Assembly (NCBI GenBank): GCA_946902875.1
Contig: OX336336.1
Location: 2,884,545 to 2,948,544 of the forward strand
DNA: 64,000 nucleotides
Direction: 5' to 3'
Origin: Nematopogon swammerdamellus
Lineage: Eukaryota; Arthropoda; Insecta; Lepidoptera; Adelidae
Under the pieces are notes generated by a model. It saw nothing but the letters and a program-made list of their open reading frames with translations. It was not told where the DNA came from and searched no databases. Made by a program: the position numbers and the translations under genes. This document shows, in pieces, positions 10,826 to 21,049 of this stretch; the stretch's first letter is position 1; the number at the start of each line of letters is the position of its first letter.

Positions 10826-10991
10826 AATTTTTTTGCATTCTAAAAGATCGCGGACTGTCCGTGGCGCATGCAACAAAAACAAACACGACCACTCGGACGC
10901 GGCACCCGCGACTGATTGTTTGCGACATTCGCTTCGGGGCCTTGTTGAGGCGTGCGTGTGTGTGAGTGCGTCGTTTCGATCGTTTTGTACG

Positions 10992-11034
10992 TAGTTTCCA
11001 TACTACTTTAGCCATATATATGCTGTGGCCTAGG
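10992..11034 (-). repeat. 43-bp flanking inverted repeat, right copy
   Basis: TAGTTTCCATACTACTTTAG to GTGGCCTAGG is the near-exact complement of 7272-7313. The 165 bp between it and the array does not match the corresponding left gap. Confidence 0.8.
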
Positions 11035-11144
11035 TCACACCGCCGCCTCACCTACCTACCTCCCGCTTTAAGTGGCTATTGTAACAGCTCATAAATTGGT
11101 CCGCATTACTCAAGGTTCGCTTACTCTTCCACCGCGTTGTCCTC

Positions 11145-11235
11145 AAGCCTCCGCCCCCGCCCGCCTTCCGTCCGCACCGCCCGCCTTCCGTCCGCACCAC
11201 CCGCCTTCCGTCCGCACCGCCCGCGCCCCTTCCGC
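11145..11235 (+). repeat. short GC-rich tandem repeat (about 19 bp x 3)
   Basis: CCGCCCGCCTTCCGTCCGCA recurs three times with little change inside a CpG-rich stretch. Overlapping frames on both strands are low-complexity artefacts. Confidence 0.8.
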
Positions 11236-11425
11236 CGACGATGCTCTGTTGACTCCGATAACGCCACGCCGCGGTTTGTGAAGGCTGACTGGCGGTCGGG
11301 GAGTTGTGAGCGAGGTACGGGGCTGTTCTCGAGTGCTCAAGCCTTGCCGGTGTTACACATTTACATGTATCGAGCGCTGGAACGAACCGAATATAATGTC
11401 CGATTCACATTATCTAAGTGTTGTA

Positions 11426-11760
11426 TGGTATGGCGAATAGCTTTTGCCCGCGAGCCTCAAGAACTACTCTTTCCATTGGTGCGAACCGTTCTCTTATATT
11501 CTCTCTCTCTCCCCCTCCCTCCCCCTCCCTCCAACTCCCGCCCCCTCCTTCCCTCAGTTACCTCCTCTCCTCCAACCCCTCCTCTCCGTCACTCCCCTCT
11601 CCGCACTATTCGATACTCAAGATACTGCTCAGCCCTAAGGCTATTTCGCTTGATGGTATATAGCCGATAGTGAGCCGCAAGATCTACTCTTTCCATTGGT
11701 GCAAACCGTATCAAAATCTGTTCCGTGGTTCCGGAGTTTACTTCAAACATACATAGGTAC
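11426..11760 (-). mobile_element. H3 Helitron-like element with polypyrimidine core
   Basis: The plus strand starts ATAGCTTTTGCCCGCGAGCC, the complement of the CTAG-type 3' end. A C/T-only core lies at 11495-11605, then ACTGCTCAGCCCTAAGGCTA and TCAAAATCTGTTCCGTGGTT. Copies are at 23070 (same strand) and 36880 (opposite strand). Confidence 0.65.
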
Positions 11761-11797
11761 GTGCGGACAGACGTTCCGTTTTATAGGAAGTAGAGAA

Positions 11798-12008
11798 GAT
11801 AGAGATAGAGATAGAGATAGCGATAAAGATAGCGATAGCCATAGAGATAGAGATAGAGATAGCTATAGAGATAACGATAGTGATATAGATAGCGATAGAG
11901 ATCGCGATAGAGATAACGATAGAGATAGAGATAGCGATAGAGATAGCGATAGAGATAGCGATAGAGATAGCGATAGAGATAGCGATAGAGATAGCGATAG
12001 AGATAGGG
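11798..12008 (+). repeat. GATAGA/GATAGC tandem array
   Basis: About 35 six-base units of GATAGA and GATAGC alternate, giving a 12-bp super-unit in the last third. The RDRDSDRD and ISIAISIA frames are products of the repeat. Confidence 0.95.
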
Positions 12009-12090
12009 ACAAGAGATTCTATAAGGCTATTACAACTTATCACTAAAACACATCCAATCCAGACTGCCATCACTGTGACCAACTGACAGA

Positions 12091-12233
12091 CTTAGGCCCA
12101 CTTGTACCAACACGAGTTTAAAGTTAACTAGCGAGTTATGGATTTAAACGCGGTTCCCACAGTCAACGGGTGCTAGCTTAACGAGTTAAACCGGTTTTAA
12201 ATTAAATTTGTGTTGGTGCAAGTGGGCCTTAGG
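12091..12233. mobile_element. small MITE (GGCCCACTTGTACCAACAC)
   Basis: TTAGGCCCACTTGTACCAAC at the left is the complement of GTTGGTGCAAGTGGGCCTTA at the right. Only about 143 bp in total, with further internal symmetry. Confidence 0.8.
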
Positions 12234-12302
12234 AACGCATTCTCTCAGCGGCCGGGCTTTAGCTTATAAGTACCCATCTGCTTACCCACATATATTTAAA
12301 AA

Positions 12303-12648
12303 AAATCGGTAAAATGCTAGTCGAACTCGCGCACCGAGGGTTCCGTATCGCCATGTCATGGTCAGCGCCACTCACGCCACCTATGTATTAGTTAATTGCT
12401 TCATACTCTTTTCGGTAGATGGCGCGCATACACTTTTTAGCTTCTTATATGGGGACCCCCGCCCGTGCATTTTTTTACTTTTTCTTATTTTTATTATTTG
12501 TTGTTATATCGGCCATAATAAAATAACACATATTCTGTGAACATTTCAACGGGCTACCTATTACGGTTCAAGAGATACAGCAGACGGACAGAGAGACGGA
12601 GTAGTCCTAGTAATAGGGTCCCGTACGACAGATACGGAACCCTAAAAA
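12303..12648 (+). mobile_element. P1 repeat, full copy
   Basis: It opens with TCGAACTCGCGCACCGAGGG TTCCGTA. GTCATGGTCAGCGCCACTCA, GTTATATCGGCCATAATAAA and ACGGGCTACCTATTACGGTT follow, and it closes with GATACGGAACCCTAAAAA. The ends form a short GGGTTCCGTA/TACGGAACCC inverted repeat. Non-coding and common in lepidopteran genomes. Confidence 0.85.
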
Positions 12649-13190
12649 CACTCGACCGTTACTCGTTACGTGTAAACTACGCAATACTACATCTACAGGA
12701 AGAGTTCAGACCTGCGATAATTGGAGGCACACCGGCGGTTGTGAGCTGGGAAATATACATACGTACGTAAGAATGAAGCTATGGGTACTTATGTATGTTG
12801 GAACTGGAACCGACTGACTGCGAGTATTGTATTTGCGTAGGGGAATCTAGTAGGGGCTGTTGTGTACAAACTTCCTCGGGCGTAAGACATCATAGGACAC
12901 GAATACCCGGTTACAGGCTGAGTTGAAACAATTGATTCATTGAATAGGGTTACCACAGATACCAGTTTCAAATTTGAAAAACTAAAAAGAGTTATTTTAT
13001 TGACACAAGTTCAGTAGGATTCGTCAAAATATTGCTTTGAAGTCTAACGCCCATTTTGTTTCTAAGCAAAGAGGTAAATATTTCAATTTCAATTTTCAAT
13101 TTCAATTTATTTATTTATACACATAAAAGAAATTTTAACATTAATACACATGATTACAGCATAATTTTTAAGACAGTGAAATTTATTTGT
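12649..13190. other. unassigned stretch
   Basis: No gene or recognised element is visible. The segment 13080-13180 (TTTCAATTTATTTATTTATA) looks like the complement of a LINE A-rich tail. Confidence 0.35.
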
Positions 13191-13192
13191 AC

Positions 13193-13432
13193 ACAAGCTG
13201 TGCCCGCGGCTCCGCCCGCTCTCATATTTCACTTCACTGCTAACCTCATAAGCTATTTAGCGTGATAGTAAGTAGCCTATAATTGATGGGAAGAATCTAG
13301 CTATCCGTAGAATTTTGTTTTATTAAAATCGGTTCAGTGGTTCTCGAGTTATAAGCGGACAGACAGACATACACTCAGACACTCAGACACTCAGACAGAA
13401 AGCAGACGTTGGATTTTATTATAGGTAAGGAT
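13193..13432 (-). mobile_element. H2 Helitron-like element
   Basis: The plus strand reads ACAAGCTGTGCCCGCGGCTC, then TTTAGCGTGATAGTAAGTAG, ACACTCAGACACTCAGACA and GGATTTTATTATAGGTAAGG. The same modules occur in reverse at 40655-40874. The GCGGAGCCGC hairpin before the end fits a Helitron 3' terminus. Confidence 0.7.
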
Positions 13433-13581
13433 GGAGCAACCCCTAAACTAGCCCTAAACTAGCGCAAGCCGTATTATAGGGGGCAGGTAACTGTCAAATT
13501 AACTTTATATATAAGTCTTCCTTTTCTTAGGTGTGTGTGTGCGTGGAGTCGAATTTAAATATCTTTCGTTTCTAAGCTTGT

Positions 13582-13803
13582 CTAGAATACATCCAATTCG
13601 TGGAGCGTCAATAATTGCCCGCCCAGCGGCCTAGATTTGCCGGCCGGGACGCGAAACGAGATCCTCGAAACTCCTTGAAGCCGCCTAGCCACCTCCAGCC
13701 GCTCCAGGTTTAAGTGCCTCCTAGCCTCCTCGGCAGTGATTTTCCAGCCGTCGTCGCTCCTTAGTAGGTAGTGCTTGCTTGGTTGAGCTCTCTCAACGGT
13801 GCT
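13582..13803 (-). pseudogene. unrecognised coding-like remnant, 73 codons, no start
   Basis: On the minus strand a stop-free frame runs from just after a TGA (13804-13806) to TAG (13582-13584). It includes ERAQPSKHYLLRSDDGWKIT, EEARRHLNLERLEVARRLQG and SRISFRVPAGKSRPLGGQLL. Composition is balanced, GC3 is high and it is rich in charged helices. It is unlike the repeats around it. It lacks a methionine and a clear splice acceptor. It could be the C-terminus of a LINE ORF1 or a captured or host exon. I do not recognise the family. Confidence 0.4.
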
Positions 13804-13899
13804 TCAGTTACACGTTGACAGCGGAGACAGTGTTGCAAATTGTGTACAACTGGTGAATTTAGTAACATTTCCTTGTCCCTTTCTAGGCGGTAGGCTCAA

Positions 13900-14302
13900 T
13901 TTTTTTTATGTAATCCGGTTTGGGTGGCTGAATCGGAGGGGCCAAAGCGCATGCTCCGACCAGCCAATATCACCTCCGAGAAGGTAGGTGCCATACCGGA
14001 GACTTCCCTGGATTGCTGGCTATACTGTACTAGAGAACACAGCCGAGGCTGCTGTGCGGCCATCTTACATCCAGTGCGGTGGTACCAACCCAGTCGGGTA
14101 CAATTTGAGCCTACCACCTAGTAAGGGCAAGGGAAGGGACCTACAGTTTTACACCGGTTCCGAACGGTGAAGCAGCAGGTGTAGTAGGTATGCACGTAAA
14201 TTTATTCGTCAGAAAAAACTCATTGGTACACGCCGACCGGATTCGAACCTCGGACCTCTCGCATGAGAAGCCGATGCCCAAACCCTCGGCCACCCGCCGG
14301 TT
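13900..14302 (-). mobile_element. S1 SINE, full length
   Basis: The plus strand begins with the T-run and ATGTAATCCGGTTTGGGTGG (complement of the tail). It passes the body complement TACCATACCGGAG-type text and ends CACCCGCCGG at the head. The B box complement GGATTCGAACC is at 14240. Confidence 0.9.
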
Positions 14303-14335
14303 AAATTGGAGCCAATTGAGTTGCTGCCACAGTAC

Positions 14336-14633
14336 TTTGTATTGTATTTTTTTGTTTTTTGTTTATTGATCATTCATATGGCATTTAGTTAGACTGCACT
14401 CGAACTTGCCACAATCGATTACATCCACGAAGAAGAACCGACAAGAAAATTAGCAGGGTATTTTTTTTAATATAAATATTATTACAAGTACTTTAGTGAC
14501 TACTGACTAGCCACATAATAAAATCACTTACAGTCTATCGAAAACACAGCTTGAGAGCAAGATTAACAATTTTGCTAAGAGACTTCAAAGACTTATTAAT
14601 TAAGTGTATCAGGTGTAAAGAGCCTTTGTCAAA
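14336..14633 (-). mobile_element. Lc-type LINE 3' end
   Basis: It is the complement of the tail with TGATCAATAAAC, GTTCTTCTTCGTGG and GCTCTCAAGCTGTGTTTT. Matching copies are at 38685 (minus), 44700 and 54150 (plus). Confidence 0.8.
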
Positions 14634-14644
14634 CTATATGTATA

Positions 14645-14765
14645 TGGCCGCATAGCAGCCTCGGTTGTGTTCTCCTCTAGCCCAGTATGGCCAGCAATCC
14701 AGGGAAGTCTCCGGTATGGCACCTACCTTCTCGGAGACAATATTGGCTGGTCGGAGAATGCGCAT
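14645..14765 (+). mobile_element. S1 SINE internal fragment
   Basis: ATGGCCGCATAGCAGCCTCG to ATATTGGCTGGTCGGAGAAT matches the middle of S1 only. Confidence 0.85.
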
Positions 14766-14779
14766 TGAATCATCTCCGA

Positions 14780-15120
14780 CCGTATCGAATTGGAGAAATA
14801 TTGAAAATGAACTCTGCCATATTCTTTGTAAGCTCTATCGTTATATTTCTATCTTCGTGACACTTTTCGCTTAGCCCACCGAAGAGTATAATTTAAATCA
14901 TCTAGCCCACGCCGCCGCCGCCCTGTCTCTCATTGCTCACAAAACTCACTTATTTTTCAATATTTTCTCAAGCCCGAGGGCGAGCAGTGTCAGCACACGC
15001 CCGTAGAAATAAATTGTCCGAAGAGGCATTTTCATACATTGCGCACCTAACTTTTACCAACATATGATCAGCGTGCACTCCATTTAATTTCTTCCTGTCA
15101 CCTCTTCTTTCTTTATAATA
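14780..15120. other. unassigned stretch
   Basis: No gene or known repeat is seen. GCCGCCGCCGCC at 14910 is a short CpG-rich run. Confidence 0.35.
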
Positions 15121-15121
15121 T

Positions 15122-15345
15122 TATTCCTCAGCAAACAAAGGTTGACTGGAAGATATCACTGGCACTGATAAGTCCGCCTTTGCGCACTCTTGTATTTCTT
15201 GTTTCTTTTTGTGTACTGTTCATTGTTCTTCTTTCAATTGTGTGCAATAAAGATAGTCCATTCCATAGAAAAAATTGTGACAAGTTCGAGTGCAGTCTAA
15301 CAGCCAGATGAATAATCAATAAACGATAAACCATAAACAAAAAAG
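15122..15345 (+). mobile_element. Lb LINE 3' end followed by Lc LINE tail
   Basis: AAAGGTTGACTGGAAGATAT and GATAAGTCCGCCTTTGCGC (Lb) run to GTGTGCAATAAAGATAG. GTGACAAGTTCGAGTGCAGT and AATAATCAATAAACG (Lc tail) follow. Confidence 0.65.
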
Positions 15346-15705
15346 GCGGACTTATCCCTTACAGAGATTTCTTAGAGGCGACCTTTGATTTTAACTTTTA
15401 TTTAGATACAATGACACAGCTTTTTGTTTTTTTTTAATTACACAGATGACACAGATTTTTGTTGTTGAAATGATTTGATTTGGTTTGATTTTGATTTGAT
15501 GCCACTTCTGGTTGTTTATATCCACGCACACACCCGTTTGAATCTCAGGAAACTTGCAAGGAAATATCACCAGCACAGCTTTCACTGCTAAATCTACGCA
15601 TTGAAGAGAAATCCGCTAATTCAGCGCGTGAAAAATCGCTCTTTTCACAAGTTGACCGTGATTGAGAACCGATTTCGTACAGTCAGCTGCGAGAATGGTT
15701 ACGCG
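15346..15705. other. unassigned stretch
   Basis: T/G-rich DNA with TTTGATTTGGTTTGATTTTG at 15473. No gene recognised. Confidence 0.35.
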
Positions 15706-15800
15706 TAGCGACGGGTCGCCAAGGCAGCCTTGGCGTTGGGCTTTCCATCTCATGAGCCGAGGTTCGAATCCGATCGATATGCACCAATGAGTTTGTGAAT
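15706..15800 (+). mobile_element. divergent tRNA-like SINE head
   Basis: A B box GGTTCGAATCC at 15761-15771 is preceded by GGCGTTGGGCTTTCCATCTC and CATGAGCC. This resembles the S1 head but with an altered A-box region (GGTCGCCAAGG). No tRNA acceptor stem can pair. Confidence 0.55.
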
Positions 15801-16107
15801 GTCGAGGTAAAATGTGAAGGGGTGTCGTTACCTCTGGCTCCACTGTTGCTGCGCAGCTGATACTGTTGTGGGCGTTTTGCCCAGTTGTTCTGGCAAACGA
15901 GTTATATACACATATGCTAGGCGTATTTGATATTTCGATACAGTATTATGTGATTCGGATTTTCGACTGTTCGCCATCTGTTTGTGTGATAGCGAAACTT
16001 TCTGGTGGCTCTCATGCCGAATAGGTTTATTATCGATCTTTATTCAGTTGTGGCTATAGGTGTCGCCAGCCAGTCACTGCAATTTTTTCTGATTGAAAAT
16101 GGTATGT

Positions 16108-16309
16108 GTATGCACCTGCTGCTTCACCGTTCGGAACTAGTGTAAAATGAAAAGTCCCTTCCTTTGCCGCTTACTGGGTGGTGGTGGCTCAAACTGTAGC
16201 CGACTGGGTGGATACCACCGTAATGGACAGAAGATGGCCGCCCCGGCTATGTTCTCCTCTAGTCCAGTATAGCCAGTAATTGAAAGAAAGGTCTCCGCTA
16301 TGGCACCAC
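16108..16309 (+). mobile_element. S1 SINE body fragment
   Basis: CACCTGCTGCTTCACCGTTC to GGTCTCCGCTATGGCACCAC matches the S1 body; head and tail are absent. Confidence 0.8.
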
Positions 16310-16319
16310 CACAAGGTGA

Positions 16320-16710
16320 TTCGGATTTTGCAAGTTCGATCAAATTTCGGAATATCGTGCTCACCTTGAATGGCTCTATGTTCGTGGTGGCAGGAACTCT
16401 CACACTATCTCTCTCTCTCTTCTCCTCCGCACACTTAATGATCCTACTGCTCATAAATATTTTAGTGAACCGTTTGAATTTCTTCTTGAATCTTCTCTCA
16501 TGGTTTGGCTTTACTGCTGATAATTTACTCTTGGCAATACTTACCGGCTCACTCAAGTTCTTACTAAATGGACTCTTTCAGAGTACAAAAGTACAAACAG
16601 CTCGCCTCTGGAATAATCTTCCCGTGAATGTATGGTCCTTTACGTCCATAAGTATATAAAAAAACATTTAAGAATATTTTCCTGTCCTTACTAATGTTTA
16701 TATTGTATTT
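16320..16710 (+). pseudogene. LINE reverse-transcriptase C-terminal fragment (probable)
   Basis: The plus frame at 16575-16660 reads FQSTKVQTARLWNNLPVNVW, then SFTSIS. It resembles the 'R..R.WN.LP..V....S...FK' end of CR1/jockey-type reverse transcriptases. The frame extends upstream to 16300 without recognisable RT motifs. An opposite-strand frame (16316-16556) with a lysine-rich stretch is an alternative I cannot exclude. The fragment is flanked on both sides by S1 pieces. Confidence 0.4.
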
Positions 16711-16788
16711 ATATTGCATTCGTATCTTAACTCGCCATCTTCTTCTCTTCTCATTCAGTTGATTATGTTCTACACGACATTGTGTACA

Positions 16789-17127
16789 CGACTCCGAGAA
16801 GGTAGATGCCATACCGGAGACTTCCCTTTGGATTGCTGGCTATACTGAACTAGAGGAGAACAAAACCGAGGCTGCTATGCGGCCGTCCTACATCCAGTAT
16901 GGTGTTATCAATGAACCCAGTCGGATACAATTTGAGTCTACCACCTAGTAAGGGGCAAGGAAAGGATCCTACAGTTTTACACCGGTTCCGAGCGGTGAAG
17001 GAGCAGGTGTAAGTATGCACAAAAAAAAATTTATCAGAAAAAACTCATTGGTACCCGCCGACCGGAATCGAACCTCGGACCTCCGCACGAGAAGCCGACG
17101 CCTAGACCACTCGGCCACCTGCCGCTT
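16789..17127 (-). mobile_element. S1 SINE, 3'-truncated
   Basis: The body complement starts at TCCGAGAAGGTAGATGCCAT and the head complement ends GGCCACCTGCCGC. The tail is missing. Confidence 0.85.
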
Positions 17128-17431
17128 GAAAGCAGACGCCTTTATCCTATTCTGTGACCATGTTTCCTGTCTACTCTATCACAAAGAGCCAACCTTAGCT
17201 CTTCTACTGAACATACGTGAAACCTAATAAGTATTGTACTTACATAATATGCAGTCTATATACCGCATAGAACATTGAATTCATGACACGTTCTTTTAGA
17301 AATGCCCAATGCGCGGTGTCAATACCGTGCCACATTTTTGGTTTGTAAAAAAACTTTAATGAAACTTCATACATATTTCGGTGATAGGTTGACAATGCCT
17401 GCACTTTCACGGGATCAAGTATCATAAACTA

Positions 17432-17705
17432 AGTAGTCGAATTCGCGTGGAGAGGATTCCGTAACATTCCGTTTTCCGTGAGAACTTTAAGACTTAGTAT
17501 TTTCGTTTAGTTAAACTATAAGAGAGGCCCTATATTCCCTTTTTTTTCGAAGTTTTCGACTCAGTAGTTTTGGAGATAAGGGTTAGAGGGGGGAATGCAC
17601 GATTTTTGTATATTTTCTTTAATATCTCTGAAATATGCATTTAAAAATTATAACTGCAAATGAGGTTTTTAATGTAATTTTTGTATAATTAAATTTCGTG
17701 TACAA
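17432..17705 (-). mobile_element. R2 repeat ('gttccgta' type 2), partial
   Basis: GAATTCGCGTGGAGAGGATT, GAGAACTTTAAGACTTAG and GAAGTTTTCGACTCAGTAGT are shared, as complements, with the plus-strand copy at 49786-50283 and with 63546-63712. Confidence 0.7.
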
Positions 17706-17711
17706 AAAATG

Positions 17712-18360
17712 TATGTATCCGGTATGGTATGGGTGGCTAAGTCAGAGGGGCCAAAGCAAATGCTCCGACCAGCCCGTATCAGATTTGAGTAGGTACCATA
17801 CCGGAGACTTCCGTTTGGATCGCTGGCTATACTGAAACCAAACTAAAACTGAGGAGAACACAAGTACACCGCCGAGACTGCTATGCGGCTATCTTACGTT
17901 CAGTACGGTGGTACCTACCCGGTCGGCCACAATTTGAGCCTACCTATTAAGGTGGTATGCTAAAGGTGGTAAGCTAAAGTGTCAGTGGGCTGGACACGTC
18001 AGCCGAAGAAACGACAACCGTTGGAGTAACCGCCTCCTACGAAAACTGAGTGTGGGAAGGCCACCCGCCAGGTGGGACGACGACATCAAGTACGTCGGCG
18101 GAAAGCAGTTGTTCCGTACCGCTGAAGACCGGGAGGACTGGAGGAAAATTTTAGAGGCGCAAGTCCAGCAGTGGACTCTTACACACTGACTGACCTAGTA
18201 AGGGGCAAGGGAAGGAATCTAACAGTTATACATCGGTTCCGAACGGTGAAGCAGACGGTGTAGAAAAAAAAACAATGGTGGTCGGCCGGATTCGAGCATC
18301 CGACCCATATACCAAGAGTCCAAACCAAGAACGCGCCGACCACACGCCGCTTTGCGACGC
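17712..18360 (-). mobile_element. S1 SINE split by a LINE fragment
   Basis: Tail and body complements occupy 17712-17965 and the head complement occupies 18193-18360. In between lies an La LINE fragment. The head here is diverged (GGATTCGAGCATCC instead of GGATTCGAACC). Confidence 0.8.
17972..18192 (+). pseudogene. La LINE reverse-transcriptase C-terminus
   Basis: It encodes a CQWAGHVSRRNDNRWSN-like segment, then GRPPARWDDDIKYVGGKQLF and a VQQW-type end, finishing ACACACTGACTGAC. This is the C-terminal tail found in RTE-like insect LINE proteins ('WAGH..RR.D.RW.....W....G...GRP..RW.DD'). It is 5'-truncated and inserted in an S1 SINE, as expected of target-primed reverse transcription. Confidence 0.75.
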
Positions 18361-18524
18361 AACCCTAAAACATCGTTCGGTACTATCGAGTATATATCGA
18401 GTATAATATTATATTCGGCGGCTATTGTGGACATGGCTTCGTTCCCTTTCCGTTCTAGTGTACATTCGTCTCTATTCTAAGCTACTGTGCCGTTATCAAA
18501 GAGTTCTTTCAGGGAGAGGATTAA

Positions 18525-19275
18525 CAGGGCCGACTTAGACCGTGCAGGCCCTTGGACACATATGGGGGCCTTATAGAAATTAAAAAGTAATGTGAATGAA
18601 AACATCAGCATGGTATTTTATTTAGTGACTTAAATATTTTAAATGAAGTATCCGTGTGGAGCTAGTACTGAATAAGAATAGCCCCACTGCATCTCTCCCC
18701 GTGTATTTCGTAAAAGGCGACTAAGGGATAAGGACACGATGCCGTGCTAAAGGGCGACAGGCTAGCCACCTCTCACCTTGTCACGGTCCTTCCACCGAGT
18801 CAGCAGCAGGTGGGTCTTCACGCCTTACTTGCTGCTTGATGTAGAGTTAACTGGTCCGAATAATTCGCTAAACGTGGTGGTCGATGTTGCGCTGTAATTT
18901 ACAAGAGTACTTACAGCACAACACCGATTACTCTGTCGGGATATAGCGTGAGATATGTATGCATGTAATATTTTAAAGTTTTTTAAATATTATTGAATTC
19001 ATGTTATAGGTAGAAAACATTAAAAAAAATTAGTTATAATTAAAAAATAAAAAAATTATACAGTAAAAATTTCCTCGCTATTTAAAAAAATATTCAGACA
19101 TCTCCGATCCGATAAAAAAATATCTCATCGGGTTTCCTATTCACATTCAAATTTAGAAATTTTAACAGTAATTCTTAGTAAAATACTAATTACATATTTA
19201 TTTTTCAAAAAATATAATTTGGGGGCCCTCATCGAGGCGGGGGCCCTGGGCTCGAGCCCCATCTGCTCTTATGGA
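18525..19275. mobile_element. probable non-autonomous hAT-type element with nested repeat A
   Basis: The left end has AGGGCCGACTTAGACCGTGC and GGGGGCCTTAT. The right end has GGGGGCCCTCATCGAGGCGG and GGGCCCTGGGCTCGAGCCC. Ends like this (GGCCGGATTAAG...GGGCCC) recur at 55655. The inside is AT-rich and holds repeat A at 18672-18975. Terminal pairing is imperfect. Confidence 0.4.
18672..18975 (+). mobile_element. repeat A, near full length
   Basis: It runs AGAATAGCCCCACTGCATCT, GTAAAAGGCGACTAAGGGAT, ACGTGGTGGTCGATGTTGCG, then CTCTGTCGGGATATAGCG. Confidence 0.85.
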
Positions 19276-19339
19276 AAAGACTTCCCTGAGGATTAATGTG
19301 GGCTGTTGTACTTGTGCGCGTGGTATCGCTAGCGACACG

Positions 19340-19440
19340 ACATCGGTGGGTATGGGTGGAACCGATTACCCCACGGGTGTTGGCCGGTGCGTTTACCCCA
19401 GGGGTCTTGTGCGGTGCGATTACCCCACTTTACTACGGAT
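19340..19440 (+). repeat. imperfect 30-bp triplication
   Basis: CCGATTACCCCACGGG, GCGTTTACCCCAGGGG and GCGATTACCCCAC occur at about 30-bp spacing. Function unknown; the covering frame has no recognised motif. Confidence 0.55.
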
Positions 19441-19658
19441 GCAGTAGGGGCAGAGCCGAGAACCTGCCTGACCTTTTGGCAGGCTGTCTGTTTAAACAAT
19501 ATAATATAGACGTATGAAATATAATGTATGTCTGAATAAAAATATAATAAATGTAAATAATATAATAATACAAATGTCTGTTTGTGTGTTTGTGCACGCA
19601 TCACATAAAGACTACCGAACCAATTCGAACGGAGCTTTCCCAAAAAACATTGTCCCAA

Positions 19659-19832
19659 TCTGGCCGCCGTGGACAGGAAAACGAATTGTGGGAAGACCTC
19701 CCCAAGGAACAGGTGGAACGACGACATCAAGTGCGTCCGCGGAAAGCAGTGGTTTCGTATCGCTGAAGACCAGGAGGACTATTCCTGATATTGGAGAGAT
19801 GTCCAGCAATGGACGCATACACACTGACTGTC
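19659..19832 (+). pseudogene. La LINE C-terminal fragment
   Basis: CCGTGGACAGGAAAACGAAT, GTGGAACGACGACATCAAGT and GTCCAGCAATGGACGCATAC parallel the La copies at 17972 and 38083. The frame is damaged by indels. Confidence 0.75.
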
Positions 19833-19964
19833 TGGCCAATGTGATTGGGGTTATTTTCTTGGACGGAGTAGGAATAGTATATATAATTTACCTGAACGCA
19901 GCTCGGTCTTCGACCTCGCCCTTGGTTAAATCCTTTTTTTCGCGTCAATCACATTTGCTATTAA

Positions 19965-20002
19965 ACCGACTATCACGCGAGCGGAGCCGCGGGCACAGCT
20001 AG
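19965..20002 (+). mobile_element. Helitron-like 3' end
   Basis: CACGCGAGCGGAGCCGCGGG then CACAGCTAG ends in CTAG before T. A GCG...CGC hairpin lies about 10 bp upstream, as Helitrons require. The 5' end was not located. Confidence 0.6.
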
Positions 20003-20104
20003 TGCATAAAAACAAATCTGTATCTAAATATATACGAATACACTCATAAATAGTAAAAAACAAACATAGACAAATAAAAAATAAAAAAAATACATACAAG
20101 TGGG

Positions 20105-20215
20105 TACTGGAAGAAATCTCTGTAAGGAATAAGTCCGCCTTTGCCCCGCATGTAAATTGCTTATCGTTTGTTACTGTAAAATGTTTCGGAGCAATAAAGT
20201 ATTTCTATTGCAGAC
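20105..20215 (+). mobile_element. Lb LINE 3' end
   Basis: GAAGAAATCTCTGTAAGGAA, TAAGTCCGCCTTTGCCCCGC and GGAGCAATAAAGTATTTCTA give the complete short tail with an AATAAA signal. Confidence 0.8.
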
Positions 20216-20300
20216 AGAGGGTTCCTTGGCCATTCCCTTCTTGCACGCAAGGCGAGCGCGTGGGTTGTTGTTGCGCGGCCCGCCCAAGTGCCCCGCACCT

Positions 20301-20996
20301 AGGGTTACCAGATGGGAAATTGAAAAGTCCTGACAAAAAGTTTGATTTCCATAGAAAATCCTGACATTTTGTTGCAAACGTAATTAACTTTTAAATAATT
20401 GTTTATGCTTTGGCGCGGGGGCAGGACTCACTGGTCGAACTCCATTTCAACTCAATTTTCAAACTTCATTTCCTTAGAGTATTGATAGGTCTCCGCGCGC
20501 TCCAACTAGAGCTCCGTGAATGCGGCCACTGAATATTCTAGTGTGTGTAAGAAAATGTTGTAGTATGTGTGTGATCCCATAGTCTTTCCTATTGAGACTG
20601 GCTCGAGTACGCCGACTTCGGCGTAGTATTTGTTGCCGCATTTTACACGTACACGTGCGGTATCTAGTCGAAGCGCGCGGAGACTAATCAATAAGCTAAT
20701 TTCATTTCATTTCAACTCAAACGCCACCCAAAGATGGTAAAAATCTATATGTAATTTAAGTTGTTCGTAAAGATGATTATGTTTTTGTTTAACTTTATGA
20801 TGCAGTGTAATTTACTCTAATTAGTAATTACATTACCGTTTGTATAAATTTCTAATAACAAAAAAAATAATTAAAAAATCTGCTGCACTTCATTGAGAAA
20901 TCTAAAAATCCTGACAGTTCCAAAATCCGGCCGCAATCCTGACAAGATCCTAAAAATCCTGACATGTCGGGACAAATCCTGACGTATGGTAACCCT
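20301..20996. mobile_element. non-autonomous hAT-like element
   Basis: AGGGTTACCAGATGGGAAAT at the left pairs with GTATGGTAACCCT at the right. Subterminal AAATCCTGACA blocks repeat near both ends (20325-20370 and 20903-20980). This arrangement is typical of hAT subterminal repeats. An inner GTCTCCGCGCGCT (20490) / AGCGCGCGGAGAC (20666) inverted pair may be a second nested element. Confidence 0.65.
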
Positions 20997-21049
20997 ATGC
21001 ACAGCTGCCCCGCCTGCCATCGACGCGTACTGGTCGGGGCGGCCCCTAG

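Noticed and set aside
11696..12082. RDRDSDRD and ISIAISIA frames
   Set aside because: Translations of the GATA-type array in opposite directions.
16137..16556. 139-codon minus-strand frame as a gene
   Set aside because: Its C-terminal third is S1 SINE sequence read in reverse; the remainder has no recognised domain and overlaps a LINE-like plus frame.
19514..20002. 162-codon plus-strand frame as a host gene
   Set aside because: It runs through an La LINE fragment out of register and into a Helitron end.
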